Shown here: piece by piece, positions 25,990 through 34,149 of the stretch
Layout: the number at the start of each line of letters is the position of its first letter
Position numbering within the stretch: the stretch's first letter is position 1
Assembly: GCF_016650695.1 (NCBI RefSeq)
Contig: NZ_JAEKFH010000009.1
Location: forward strand, 186,001 to 250,000
DNA from: Pseudomonas sp. TH41
GTDB lineage: Bacteria; Pseudomonadota; Gammaproteobacteria; Pseudomonadales; Pseudomonadaceae
Reading direction: 5' to 3'
DNA length: 64,000 nt
Notes under the pieces: generated by a model
What the model was told of the DNA's origin: nothing
Databases searched by the model: none
What the model saw: the letters and a program-made list of their open reading frames with translations, nothing else
Translations under genes and position numbers: made by a program

Positions 25990-26018
25990 AAACTAGCCGG
26001 GCGTGGATGGCAAGTCAA
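25990..26018 (-). promoter_or_regulatory. Sigma-70-type promoter of the attenuator
   Basis: On the minus strand TTGACT (26018-26013), a 17-base spacer and TAGTTT (25995-25990). Six bases separate the -10 hexamer from the leader ATG, which puts transcription start at or next to that ATG. Confidence 0.55.
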
Positions 26019-26051
26019 TGGCTCCGTGACTTGCTGCGTTAATGAGATAGC

Positions 26052-26141
26052 TATCGCGAGCAGGCTCGCTCCCACATTGGATCTCCAATTGGACACAACA
26101 TTGATGAACGGCACAGACCATTGTGGGAGCGAGCCTGCTCC
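26052..26141. repeat. REP pair, GGAGCGAGCCTGCTC variant
   Basis: TATCGCGAGCAGGCTCGCTC and an inverted partner GGGAGCGAGCCTGCTC about 50 bp apart, between the CorA-like gene and the attenuator promoter. The right copy is worn at its outer end. Confidence 0.8.
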
Positions 26142-26181
26142 GGGCGGCGTTCCGACGATGGCGATTTCACAGCCGCCGACA

Positions 26182-27105
26182 TCACTTCGCCAACCGCCTG
26201 AGCCCCTGCACCATGACCCCGGCGCCCAGCATCATCGCGGCCAGGAGTAACGGGTACGACACCCACCACGGTGTGCCGGCGGTCATCATGCTGAACTCCG
26301 ACATCCCGCCGATACTCGCGATCAGGTTCAGCGGCAGAAACACCACGTTGATCAACGTCAGTTTGCGCAGCAAGTTGTTCATGCTGTTGTTCATCAGGTT
26401 GCCCCGGGCATCGATCAGCCCGGAGAAGACCGTGGAATAGATTTCCGCCTGTTTGTAGCACTGGTTGTTTTCGATGATCAGGTCGTCGATCAGACCGATG
26501 GCCTCGGCGCTGAAGTGCTGCTTTTCCGCGTGGTTGCGCAATCGGGTCAGGACCGCGCCGTTGCTATGAATCGCGTTGATGTAATAGATCAGGCTTTCGC
26601 TGAGGTTGAACATCTGGATCAGGTGCTGGTTCTGCATCGATGCGTTGAATTTTTGCTGCAACTCCCGGGCAACCAACTTGATCACCTTGAGGTGCCCGAG
26701 ATAGTGATGGATGTTGTTGAACAGCAGGTCCAGCAACACATCCAACGGTGTGTTCAGCCGCTGTCGGGTGCCGAGCCCATGGAGCGGTGAGTCGTCAGTG
26801 GCGATCACCAATAAACGGCCGGGCGAGAACAGCAAGCCGCAGGACGACACCTCAAAGGCCAGGCTGCCGGCACCGGAATAGTTTTTCGGGCGCTTCCAGA
26901 TCAGGAACAGGTTGTCGGGATGAAACTCGATGCGCGACACCTCGTCGGGATCCAGGGCCGAGGCCAGGGCGTGTTCATCAAGCTTGAAATGGCTGTGTAA
27001 CAGGTCCCGCTCGGCGGCGTCCGGGTTGCTGAACAGCATCACTTCGGCGTCCAGCCGTTCAACGTTATGCAGGGCGCCGTGGGTCAACTGAAAGCTCTTG
27101 ATCAT
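26182..27105 (-). CDS. CorA-like divalent-cation transporter family protein
   Basis: 307 residues. A cytosolic alpha/beta domain and long helices (LLFNNIHHYLGHLKVIKLVARELQQKF) are followed by two C-terminal membrane helices (about 245-265 and 280-300), the CorA layout. The pore motif YGMN is replaced: the loop reads SIGGMSEFSMM, so Asn of GMN is Ser. Transport of magnesium is therefore uncertain; zinc or another ion, or an efflux role, is possible. ATG 27105 lies 8 bases after the stop of the RimK-like gene, so the two form an operon. Confidence 0.82.
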   Translation of the reverse strand: MIKSFQLTHGALHNVERLDAEVMLFSNPDAAERDLLHSHFKLDEHALASALDPDEVSRIEFHPDNLFLIWKRPKNYSGAGSLAFEVSSCGLLFSPGRLLVIATDDSPLHGLGTRQRLNTPLDVLLDLLFNNIHHYLGHLKVIKLVARELQQKFNASMQNQHLIQMFNLSESLIYYINAIHSNGAVLTRLRNHAEKQHFSAEAIGLIDDLIIENNQCYKQAEIYSTVFSGLIDARGNLMNNSMNNLLRKLTLINVVFLPLNLIASIGGMSEFSMMTAGTPWWVSYPLLLAAMMLGAGVMVQGLRRLAK

Positions 27106-27112
27106 CGGCCGC

Positions 27113-28687
27113 TCACCAGGCCTGGCCGCGGCGCTTGAGTTCCAGGCGACGGACAAATTCTTCCAACACCAGCGAATACAAATCGTCCTGCAAATAAGCG
27201 TCTTCGATGCCAGCGTCCATGTTCGGGTTGTCGTTGACCTCGATCACCACCACTTTGTCGCCGGACTGCTTAAGGTCGACGCCGTAGAGGCCGTCGCCGA
27301 TCAGGTTCGCGGTCTTCACCGCCAGTTCCACCACCGCCCGTGGTGCTTCGTGTACCGCCAGAGTGCGGCATTCGCCGTTGATGTCCTGACCCTTGGCCTT
27401 GTGGTTGTAGATCTGCCAATGGCCCTTGGACATGAAGTACTGGCAGGCAAAAATCGGTTTGCGGTTGAGCACACCGATACGCCAGTCGTATTCCGTGTAG
27501 AAAAACTCCTGAGCCAGCAACAGCACCGAGTGTTCGAACAGTTCGGCCGTCGCTTCGAGCAAGGCTTGCTGGCTTTCGACCTTGATCACGCCCCGGGAAA
27601 AACAGCCGTCGGGGATCTTCAAGACCAACGGGAACCCCAAGCGCTCGCCGACCCGTTCGAAATCTTCCGGTCGTTCCTTGTAGAGGATTTCGGTGGCGGG
27701 CATACCGAGTTGATGGCTCTTGAGCAGGTCGGTCAGGTAGACCTTGTTGGTACAACGCAGGATTGACGCCGGGTCGTCCATCACCACCAACCCTTCGCTC
27801 TCGGCTTTCTTGGCAAAACGGTAGGTGTGGTTGTCGACGCTTGTCGTCTCGCGGATCAGCAGCCCGTCGTATTCGGCGATGCGTGCGTAGTCCTTGCGCT
27901 CGATCAGCTCCACATCGATGCCCAGCGTCTTGCCAACGCGTACGAAGTTGTCCAGCGCCTTGGCATTGGATGGCGGCAACGCTTCCTGCGGATCGTGCAA
28001 AATGGCGAGGTCATAGCGGGCCAAACGCCGGGAGCGTGGCTGGCGCCAGATTTTTCGGCTGAAACTGTCGAGTGAGTGGGCGAACTGATCTTCCTGATCT
28101 TCACGCAACTTGTGCAGAGCGCCAGACTTAATACCTTCGATGTGCCAGCCATTAGTCCGACGAAACTCAACTAACAATATCGGACACGGAAACACTTCAA
28201 ATAACTGACGCGCCAGATCCTGCAAGGGCTCGATATTGGTTTTGCCGAAGTACAGCGTCAGGGTAAAGCCTTCGGTATCACTGTAAAGATGATGACTAAG
28301 TGCTTTTTCCAGGGTTTTATCCAGATCATCCAGGGCCAGGCCATACAGGGATTTACGGGTCAGCTCGCTGATGGTGCGCACCGAAGGAATGACCTTGTGC
28401 CCCCGAGCCTCGGCCAGCAGCGAACAATAATAACCGTGCCCAAGGTACTTGTAGCTGCGGCACAGGTTGATCACCTGGACCCGTTTTCCCTGCTCGTTGT
28501 CGCGGGTCTGTTCGAGGTATTCCTGGGCGCTGACGATGTCTTCACTGGGAAAGTAAGAGGCCCAGTCTTCTTTGCGCTCGACGATGATAATTAACTGACT
28601 GGAAGTTCTAACTGCCCCGCTTAAATAAGTTGCGACCGGCAAAGTTTGCTCGGATACTTCGCGCCAATGACCTTGTACCGCTGACAT
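27113..28687 (-). CDS. RimK-like ATP-grasp ligase with N-terminal RLAN domain
   Basis: 524 residues. Residues 30-190 form the RimK-like ATP-grasp N-terminal (RLAN) region (VQVINLCRSYKYLGHGYYCSLLAEARGHKVIPS). The C-terminal ATP-grasp has FPLVLKIPDGCFSRGVIKV, VLLLAQEFFYTEYDWRIGVL with the phosphate-binding arginine, GLYGVDLKQSGDKVVVIEVNDNPN (metal-binding E and N), and a final helix. Such enzymes add amino acids to a carboxylate through an acyl phosphate. The target is unknown; unlike E. coli RimK (300 residues) it carries the extra N-terminal domain. Divergent from the GNAT-C39 gene with 92 bp between starts, and followed by the CorA-like gene. Confidence 0.87.
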   Translation of the reverse strand: MSAVQGHWREVSEQTLPVATYLSGAVRTSSQLIIIVERKEDWASYFPSEDIVSAQEYLEQTRDNEQGKRVQVINLCRSYKYLGHGYYCSLLAEARGHKVIPSVRTISELTRKSLYGLALDDLDKTLEKALSHHLYSDTEGFTLTLYFGKTNIEPLQDLARQLFEVFPCPILLVEFRRTNGWHIEGIKSGALHKLREDQEDQFAHSLDSFSRKIWRQPRSRRLARYDLAILHDPQEALPPSNAKALDNFVRVGKTLGIDVELIERKDYARIAEYDGLLIRETTSVDNHTYRFAKKAESEGLVVMDDPASILRCTNKVYLTDLLKSHQLGMPATEILYKERPEDFERVGERLGFPLVLKIPDGCFSRGVIKVESQQALLEATAELFEHSVLLLAQEFFYTEYDWRIGVLNRKPIFACQYFMSKGHWQIYNHKAKGQDINGECRTLAVHEAPRAVVELAVKTANLIGDGLYGVDLKQSGDKVVVIEVNDNPNMDAGIEDAYLQDDLYSLVLEEFVRRLELKRRGQAW

Positions 28688-28779
28688 AGTGATTGATCCG
28701 TTGGAGAACAAGACCTTTCCTATTAAGCACGAACTTTTTAGAAAGTCCCGTTTCGTTACGCAACTTTTACGGTAGCCAT

Positions 28780-29877
28780 ATGAATCTTGTTTTTCGCCTG
28801 GCGGTTGTTGAAGACTTACCGGCCCTACTGGAACTTGAACAACAATGTTTCACCACGGATCGGCTCAACAGTCGCAGTTTTTTATGGATGATTAATCGGG
28901 CTCACGGGCAACTGTTGGTGGCCCAGCGCGGCGAACACCTCGTGGGTTATGCGGTGGTGCTGTTTCATCGGGGCACCTCGCTGGCGCGCCTTTACTCGAT
29001 TGCGATTGCTGCCGAGGCGCGTGGTAACGGACTGGGCAAGCAATTGCTCGAACGCGTTGAGGCCTGCGCCCTTGAACATGAGTGCGCCTACCTGCGACTG
29101 GAAGTGCGCACCGACAACCCGGCGGCGATTGCTCTGTATGAGCGCAATGGTTACCGGCGTTTTGCGTTGATTCACGACTATTACCAAGACCATGCCGACG
29201 CCTTGCGCCTGGAGAAACGCATCCTCGAGCACCGCGATTCCCGCAACATCAAGGTGCCCTATTACCCGCAAACCACCGATTTCACTTGCGGCCCGGCCTG
29301 CCTGTTGATGGCGATGGGCGCGCTGCAAGGGGATCGCGTGCTGGAACGCCGCGAGGAACTGCAGATCTGGCGCGAGGCGACCACCGTGTTCATGACCGCG
29401 GGTCACGGTGGCTGCAGTCCACAAGGCCTTGCCCTGGCGGCGTCACGACGAGGGTTTGGTGTACGGCTGCAATTGAGCATGGCCGGGCCATTGTTTCTCG
29501 ATGGAGTACGCGATGAGCATAAAAAAGACGTAATGCGTCTGGTGCACGAAGAATTCACAGCGCAGCTGCACGCCACAGACGTCGATTGCGTGATCGGCGG
29601 GCCGTTGAATCTGCCACGGCTATTGGACGGTGGTGGCCAGCCGCTGGTGCTCATCAGCAGCTATCGACTGACCCGCTCCAAATCGCCGCACTGGGTGATC
29701 GTCACCGATTGCGATGAAGAATTTGTGTACCTGCACGACCCGGATGTCGACCATAGCCAGCATCGTCAGCCCATCGACTGCCAGCATTTGCCGGTCAGCC
29801 ATGGGGAATTCGACAAGATGTGCAGTTTTGGCCGGGGCAAGTTGCGGGCGGCGGTGATTTTGTATGCCCGAACGTGA
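28780..29877 (+). CDS. GNAT acetyltransferase fused to a C39-like cysteine peptidase
   Basis: 365 residues in two parts. Residues 1-150 are a RimI-type GNAT domain (AVVEDLPALLELEQQCF; acetyl-CoA loop AEARGNGLGKQLL; AIALYERNGYRRF). Residues 160-365 are a C39/papain-like peptidase: the cysteine in TDFTCGPACLLMAMG, the histidine in SPHWVIVTD and an aspartate in YLHDPDVDH. The fusion suggests acetylation and cleavage, or aminoacyl transfer, on the same peptide. It is divergent from the RimK-like ligase, which would make such a peptide or tag. ATG 28780 gives the normal GNAT start; the frame is open from 28693. No signal peptide. Confidence 0.87.
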   Translation: MNLVFRLAVVEDLPALLELEQQCFTTDRLNSRSFLWMINRAHGQLLVAQRGEHLVGYAVVLFHRGTSLARLYSIAIAAEARGNGLGKQLLERVEACALEHECAYLRLEVRTDNPAAIALYERNGYRRFALIHDYYQDHADALRLEKRILEHRDSRNIKVPYYPQTTDFTCGPACLLMAMGALQGDRVLERREELQIWREATTVFMTAGHGGCSPQGLALAASRRGFGVRLQLSMAGPLFLDGVRDEHKKDVMRLVHEEFTAQLHATDVDCVIGGPLNLPRLLDGGGQPLVLISSYRLTRSKSPHWVIVTDCDEEFVYLHDPDVDHSQHRQPIDCQHLPVSHGEFDKMCSFGRGKLRAAVILYART

Positions 29878-29890
29878 AGTGAACAACCCG

Positions 29891-30018
29891 TGTAGCAGCT
29901 GGCAAAGCCTGCGTTCGGCTGTAGGAGCGAGCTTGCTCGCGAAAAACCTGAGAGCACCGGGGTGTCCGCCAGTGCAACGTCATCGTTGACGACCTTCGCG
30001 AGCGAGCTCGCTCCTACA
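29891..30018. repeat. Composite REP: half of one type fused to a complete pair of another
   Basis: TGTAGCAGCTGGCAAAGCCT (29891 on), the half-palindrome of the third REP type, runs directly into CTGTAGGAGCGAGCTTGCTC, whose inverted partner ends at 30018. Confidence 0.85.
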
Positions 30019-30030
30019 TTAGGGATTGGG

Positions 30031-31182
30031 TTACTTCAGGCCAATCTTGTACAACGCGCCGTCGTCCTCATCGGTCAGCACATACAAATAGCCATCCGGT
30101 CCCTGCCGCACATCGCGAATCCGTGCCTTGAGTTCACCCAGCAGGCGCTCTTCGTGAACCACGCTGTCGCCGTCCAATTGCAAGCGGATCAGTTCCCGGC
30201 TCACCAACGCACCGATAAACACGTTGTGCTGCCAGGCCTTGAAGCGGTCAGCGTCGTAGAACGCCATGCCGCTGAGGGCGGGGGATATTTCCCAGACATG
30301 GTGCGGGGCGACGGTGCCTTCGGCGGTCTTGCCCTTGGCTTCCGGAATCGGCTGGCCGGAATAGTCGATGCCGTGAGTTGCCAGCGGCCAGCCGTAGTTC
30401 TTGCCACATTCGATAATATTGATCTCGTCGCCGCCCCGAGGACCGTGCTCGTTTTCCCAGAGGGTGCCGGTCCAGGGGTTGAGTGCCGCACCTTGCGGAT
30501 TGCGATGGCCGTAGGACCAGATTTCCGGACGCACGCCGGACTGACCGACAAAGGGATTGTCGTCGGGCACCTTGCCGTCTGGATAGATCCGCACGATTTT
30601 TCCTTGCAGCTTGTCGAGGTCCTGGGCGGTCGGGCGGTCGTTGTTCTCGCCAAGGGTGATGAACAGATAGCCATCGCGGTCGAACACCAGGCGCGATCCG
30701 AAGTGGTTTCCGACAGAAAGCTTGGGTTCCTGGCGGAAGATCACGTTGAAATCCTTGATCGCGGTCAGGTCTACGGACAGACGTCCACGACCCACCACTG
30801 TTCCGGCCTTGTCGCCCTTTGCGCCACCTTCGGCATAGGACAGATAGACCATTCGGTCCTGCTTGAAGTCAGGCGACAAGACCACGTCGAGCAAACCACC
30901 CTGCCCTTTGGCCCAGACGTTGGGCACGCCATCGAGCGGCGCCGAGCGTTTGCCGTCAGGGCTGACCACCCGCAGGTTGCCAGGCCGTTCGGTCACCAGC
31001 ATGCCTCGCCGATCGGGAAGAAACGCCAGGGCCCAGGGATGTACCAGCCCTTTGGTGATCGTCGTGACTTCAAGGACGCCTTGTTCGCTTTTCAACTCCT
31101 GGACGGGTGCCGCAGAAGCCGGCGCCGTGGCGGTTAACAATACGCTGGCACACCACATGGCCAGGAGGGTTTTACGCAACAT
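30031..31182 (-). CDS. PQQ-dependent aldose sugar dehydrogenase, exported
   Basis: 383 residues: signal peptide to about residue 25 (ASA-APVQ), then a six-bladed propeller of the soluble glucose dehydrogenase/YliI family. Visible are GLVHPWALAFLPDR, GEGNDRPT-like LGENNDRPTAQDL, SYGHRNPQGAALNPWTGTLWENEHGPRGGDE and GKNYGWPLATHGIDYSG, which carry the PQQ and calcium ligands. The N-terminal active-site histidine is in VHPWALAF. It oxidises aldoses in the periplasm. ATG 31182 gives the signal peptide. 50 bp downstream of the small proline-rich gene on the same strand. Confidence 0.9.
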   Translation of the reverse strand: MLRKTLLAMWCASVLLTATAPASAAPVQELKSEQGVLEVTTITKGLVHPWALAFLPDRRGMLVTERPGNLRVVSPDGKRSAPLDGVPNVWAKGQGGLLDVVLSPDFKQDRMVYLSYAEGGAKGDKAGTVVGRGRLSVDLTAIKDFNVIFRQEPKLSVGNHFGSRLVFDRDGYLFITLGENNDRPTAQDLDKLQGKIVRIYPDGKVPDDNPFVGQSGVRPEIWSYGHRNPQGAALNPWTGTLWENEHGPRGGDEINIIECGKNYGWPLATHGIDYSGQPIPEAKGKTAEGTVAPHHVWEISPALSGMAFYDADRFKAWQHNVFIGALVSRELIRLQLDGDSVVHEERLLGELKARIRDVRQGPDGYLYVLTDEDDGALYKIGLK

Positions 31183-31232
31183 GCACGATTCCTTTTGTCG
31201 TCTGAATGACTGGCAGACCTGCGTTTTGCCGC

Positions 31233-31592
31233 TCAACGGTTGCTGTCGTCTGCGTCTCGAGGGGGCGGATTGGGGATGAACTTCGGTGGGCTGGCGGGAG
31301 CCGACCGATTCTCGGGATAGCGGTTGCCAATGCCGCCGTTGTCCAGGGTGGGTGGGCGAGGCACCGGCACCGTGTTTGGCCCTCGGATAACCGGCGCGCT
31401 GGGTTGCGTCCCTTGCATGCTGTTGGGATTGGCCCGGTGAATCGGGCTGTTGTAAGGATTGTTGTTGGTGCTGCCCGGCAGGTTCTGGGCCATCCGCAAT
31501 GGCGAACTGGCGGGTGCGGCGTCAGCCTGAGGCAGATTGCTCAGCGCGCCAGTCAATGCCAACGCCGTGATGCCAAGCACAAAGCGATTCAT
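31233..31592 (-). CDS. Small exported proline/asparagine-rich protein, unknown
   Basis: 119 residues: signal peptide to about residue 25 (PQADA-APAS), then a low-complexity chain rich in Pro, Asn, Ser and Gly (NLPGSTNNNPYNSPIHRANP) without predicted structure. No family recognised. ATG 31592 follows AGGGGAAGCC-like sequence on the minus strand; a start at 31616 would spoil the signal peptide. It may be co-transcribed with the sugar dehydrogenase. Confidence 0.65.
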   Translation of the reverse strand: MNRFVLGITALALTGALSNLPQADAAPASSPLRMAQNLPGSTNNNPYNSPIHRANPNSMQGTQPSAPVIRGPNTVPVPRPPTLDNGGIGNRYPENRSAPASPPKFIPNPPPRDADDSNR

Positions 31593-31786
31593 GGGGAAGC
31601 CTCTCGACGTATGCATGGATAGGATCTATCGGTATCACGCTACGCCCGGGGTTCGGTTTTGTTAACCAAAACCTCCCCCGCAAGATGTAACACGACGTTG
31701 ATCTGCCCGCAGGACTGGGCCAAACGCCGCTGAAACTTTTGCGCCAGGTCACAGGTCACCTGATCATCACACGGGAGAAGACGACG

Positions 31787-32623
31787 ATGGCCAGGGCAAT
31801 CTGGAAAGGCGCAATCAGTTTCGGACTGGTGCACATCCCTGTGGCGCTGGTCTCGGCTACGTCCTCTCATGGGGTGGATTTCGACTGGCTCGACAGCCGC
31901 AGCATGGACCCGGTGGGCTACAAGCGCGTCAACAAGGTCACTGGCAAGGAAGTCACCAAGGAGCACATCGTCAAAGGGGTCCAATACGAAAAGGGCCGAT
32001 ACGTCGTGCTCAGCGAAGAGGAAATCAAGTCGGCGCACCCGCTGTCTACGCAGACCATCGACATTTTCGCCTTCGTCGACAGCGAGCAAATCCCCTTGCA
32101 AAACATCGATACGCCCTACTACCTCGCGCCGGATAAACGCGGCGGCAAGGTGTATGCGTTGTTGCGCGAAACGTTAAGCAAAACCAAAAAAGTCGCGCTC
32201 GCCCACGTCGTGCTGCATACCCGTCAGCACTTGGCCGCGCTGATGCCGCTGGAATCGGCCATGGTGCTGGTGATGCTGCGCTGGCCTGCGGAGGTGCGCA
32301 GCCTCGATACGCTTGAGTTGGGCAACGAGGTGACGAAACCGGAGTTGGCCAAGGGCGAACTGGACATGGCCAAACGCCTGGTGGAAGACATGAGCGCCGA
32401 CTGGAAGCCTGAGGATTACCGCGACAGCTTCGAAGACAAGATCATGGCGCTGGTCGAGAAGAAGGCTAATGAAGGCAAGATTGAGGATGTCGAATCGGCG
32501 ACGGGTGAGGAAGAACGCAAGACGGCCGATGTTATTGATCTGACCGAACTGCTTAAACGTAGCCTTGGGGGCAAAAGCCCCGGTAAAACCAAGCCGGCAG
32601 CACACAAAACTTCTCGTGGCTGA
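31787..32623 (+). CDS. ku: Ku homodimeric DNA-end-binding protein
   Basis: 278 residues. The bacterial Ku core is clear: MARAIWKGAISFGLVHIPVALVSATS, KRVNKVTGKEV, GRYVVLSEEE, DTPYYLAPDKRGGKVYALLRE and LVMLRWPAEVR. The C-terminal tail is lysine-rich (GGKSPGKTKPAAHKT), as in proteins that recruit LigD. Ku holds double-strand ends for non-homologous end joining. No ligD gene lies in this window, so its partner must be elsewhere. ATG 31787 follows GGGAGAAG. Confidence 0.94.
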   Translation: MARAIWKGAISFGLVHIPVALVSATSSHGVDFDWLDSRSMDPVGYKRVNKVTGKEVTKEHIVKGVQYEKGRYVVLSEEEIKSAHPLSTQTIDIFAFVDSEQIPLQNIDTPYYLAPDKRGGKVYALLRETLSKTKKVALAHVVLHTRQHLAALMPLESAMVLVMLRWPAEVRSLDTLELGNEVTKPELAKGELDMAKRLVEDMSADWKPEDYRDSFEDKIMALVEKKANEGKIEDVESATGEEERKTADVIDLTELLKRSLGGKSPGKTKPAAHKTSRG

Positions 32624-32652
32624 TTCGAGGGTTGCGGTGAATGATACGGCCC

Positions 32653-32729
32653 CTTCGCGAGCAAGCCCGCTCCCACATTTGATCTGTGTCGTTCACAAGA
32701 CAAGTGTGGGAGCGGGCTTGCTCGCGAAG
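32653..32729. repeat. REP pair between ku and lpxO
   Basis: CTTCGCGAGCAAGCCCGCTC and its inverted copy with about 30 bp between. Confidence 0.9.
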
Positions 32730-32753
32730 GCGTCATCAGCCACCAAACAGAAA

Positions 32754-33665
32754 TCAGAGCAGTACAACAACCGCCAGCAACCCACCAAAAATCGCCCACT
32801 TCTCCAGGTAATAGAGCTTACGATTTCGCTTCTTGAGCGCCTTGCCACGCAGGCGAATCTTGTAGATTTTGGCGAACAGGCGGTTGATGCCGCCTGTCTT
32901 GTCGCCCGCATCGTTGGGCGCGCCCGCTGCCGACATCACATGACGGCTGAACCAGCCATTGAATGCTGCCGCCCAGCGATACTTCATCGGCCGCTCGATG
33001 TCGCAAAACAAAATGATGCGGTTCTGCTCGGTGGTATTTTCGGCGTAATGAATGAACGTCTCATCGAACATCACCGCTTCGCCGTCGCGCCAGTGATAGC
33101 GCTTGCCATCGACGTTGATGTAGCAACCGGCATCGTTGGGCGTTTCGAGGCCCAGGTGATAACGGTAGGAGCCGGCATAGGGATCACGGTGACGCACCAG
33201 TTTGGAACCGGGTGGCAACTCGGCAAACATCGCAGCCTTGATCGAACCGATGCTTTGCACCAGTTCCGTGGTGCGCGGGCAGAGTTTCATCGCCGACGGA
33301 TGGCTGTCGCCGTACCACTTCAGATAGAAGCGCTTCCATCCCGTCTTGAAGAATGAGTTAAACCCGACATCATCGTATTGATTAGAGCGCTTGATCTCTC
33401 CGGCCTTGATCAGGTTCTGGCCTTCGGCACGGATTTCTTCCCAATGATCCTGTAACGGACGCAGGTCCGGAAAATCAACAGGATCGAGATAAGGCTTGTT
33501 GGGGATTTTCGAGCACATATAAAGGAAGCAATTGACCGGCGCCAGAAACGTGGAGTGATCACTCAGTTGGCGGCCCAGCTTATGGCGCACCCGACCCCGC
33601 AGATGGACGTACGCAATGGATACAACGTAAATAACGGCGATGATGAGTTTCACAAAAGTCGTCAC
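32754..33665 (-). CDS. lpxO: Lipid A 2-hydroxylase LpxO, Fe(II)/2-oxoglutarate dioxygenase
   Basis: 303 residues with a membrane segment at each end (about 4-20 and 285-302). The aspartyl/asparaginyl beta-hydroxylase domain has the iron ligands in LVRHRDPYAGSYRYHLGL (H-x-D) and IHYAENTTEQNRIIL (distal His, then the 2-oxoglutarate arginine). It hydroxylates a secondary acyl chain of lipid A at the inner membrane. The start is GTG; 33665 is the first and 33653 (giving VKLIIAVIYV) is an alternative closer to known LpxO N-termini. Neither has a clear ribosome binding site. Confidence 0.9.
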   Translation of the reverse strand: MTTFVKLIIAVIYVVSIAYVHLRGRVRHKLGRQLSDHSTFLAPVNCFLYMCSKIPNKPYLDPVDFPDLRPLQDHWEEIRAEGQNLIKAGEIKRSNQYDDVGFNSFFKTGWKRFYLKWYGDSHPSAMKLCPRTTELVQSIGSIKAAMFAELPPGSKLVRHRDPYAGSYRYHLGLETPNDAGCYINVDGKRYHWRDGEAVMFDETFIHYAENTTEQNRIILFCDIERPMKYRWAAAFNGWFSRHVMSAAGAPNDAGDKTGGINRLFAKIYKIRLRGKALKKRNRKLYYLEKWAIFGGLLAVVVLL

Positions 33666-34149
33666 ACGTCAGAAGTGAACAAACTGCGTTCCCTGCCGGC
33701 CATGGGGCCCAGGGTTTTTATGCAGCGTCTGAATACGGAACAGCGGTCCCGCAAGCGCGTCGTTGAGCCTGTGCCGACGATTGGCCTGCGGCTGATAAAT
33801 CGCATTTTAGCCACAGTTTGTAACCAATAGTTAACCTTCAGATGCGAAAATCTGTCCGCTGATACCGCCAAAGCGTCCGTGCGGCCTTATTGCCCTATCG
33901 TTTAAAGAGCCAGACCAGTACAATCGCCGCCAAACATTACGCGCCCCCCTTGGTTGATGACGGGAATGAACCCCGTCTCAGCGCACTTCGACTCGGGCCA
34001 AGCGCTCCACATGCTGCTGTCCACTTATTGCCAGATGGACCTTCCGCTTCTGACCGGGATGCATTTCCTGTGGTTCGAATACCGGAAACGGGTACTGAAT
34101 CGGTACTGCCGCACCCCTAGCTACTCTGAATGCTTCGCAGGAAAAACCT
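33666..34149. other. 484-bp gap between divergent lpxO and ybiT
   Basis: No firm gene. It must hold the promoters of lpxO and ybiT. The only open frame of note is at 33957-34166 on the plus strand (69 residues, GC-rich third positions, e.g. ALHMLLSTYCQMDLPLLTG), which overlaps the ybiT start by 17 bp and has no recognised relatives. I leave it as a possible small gene or upstream ORF. Confidence 0.3.
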
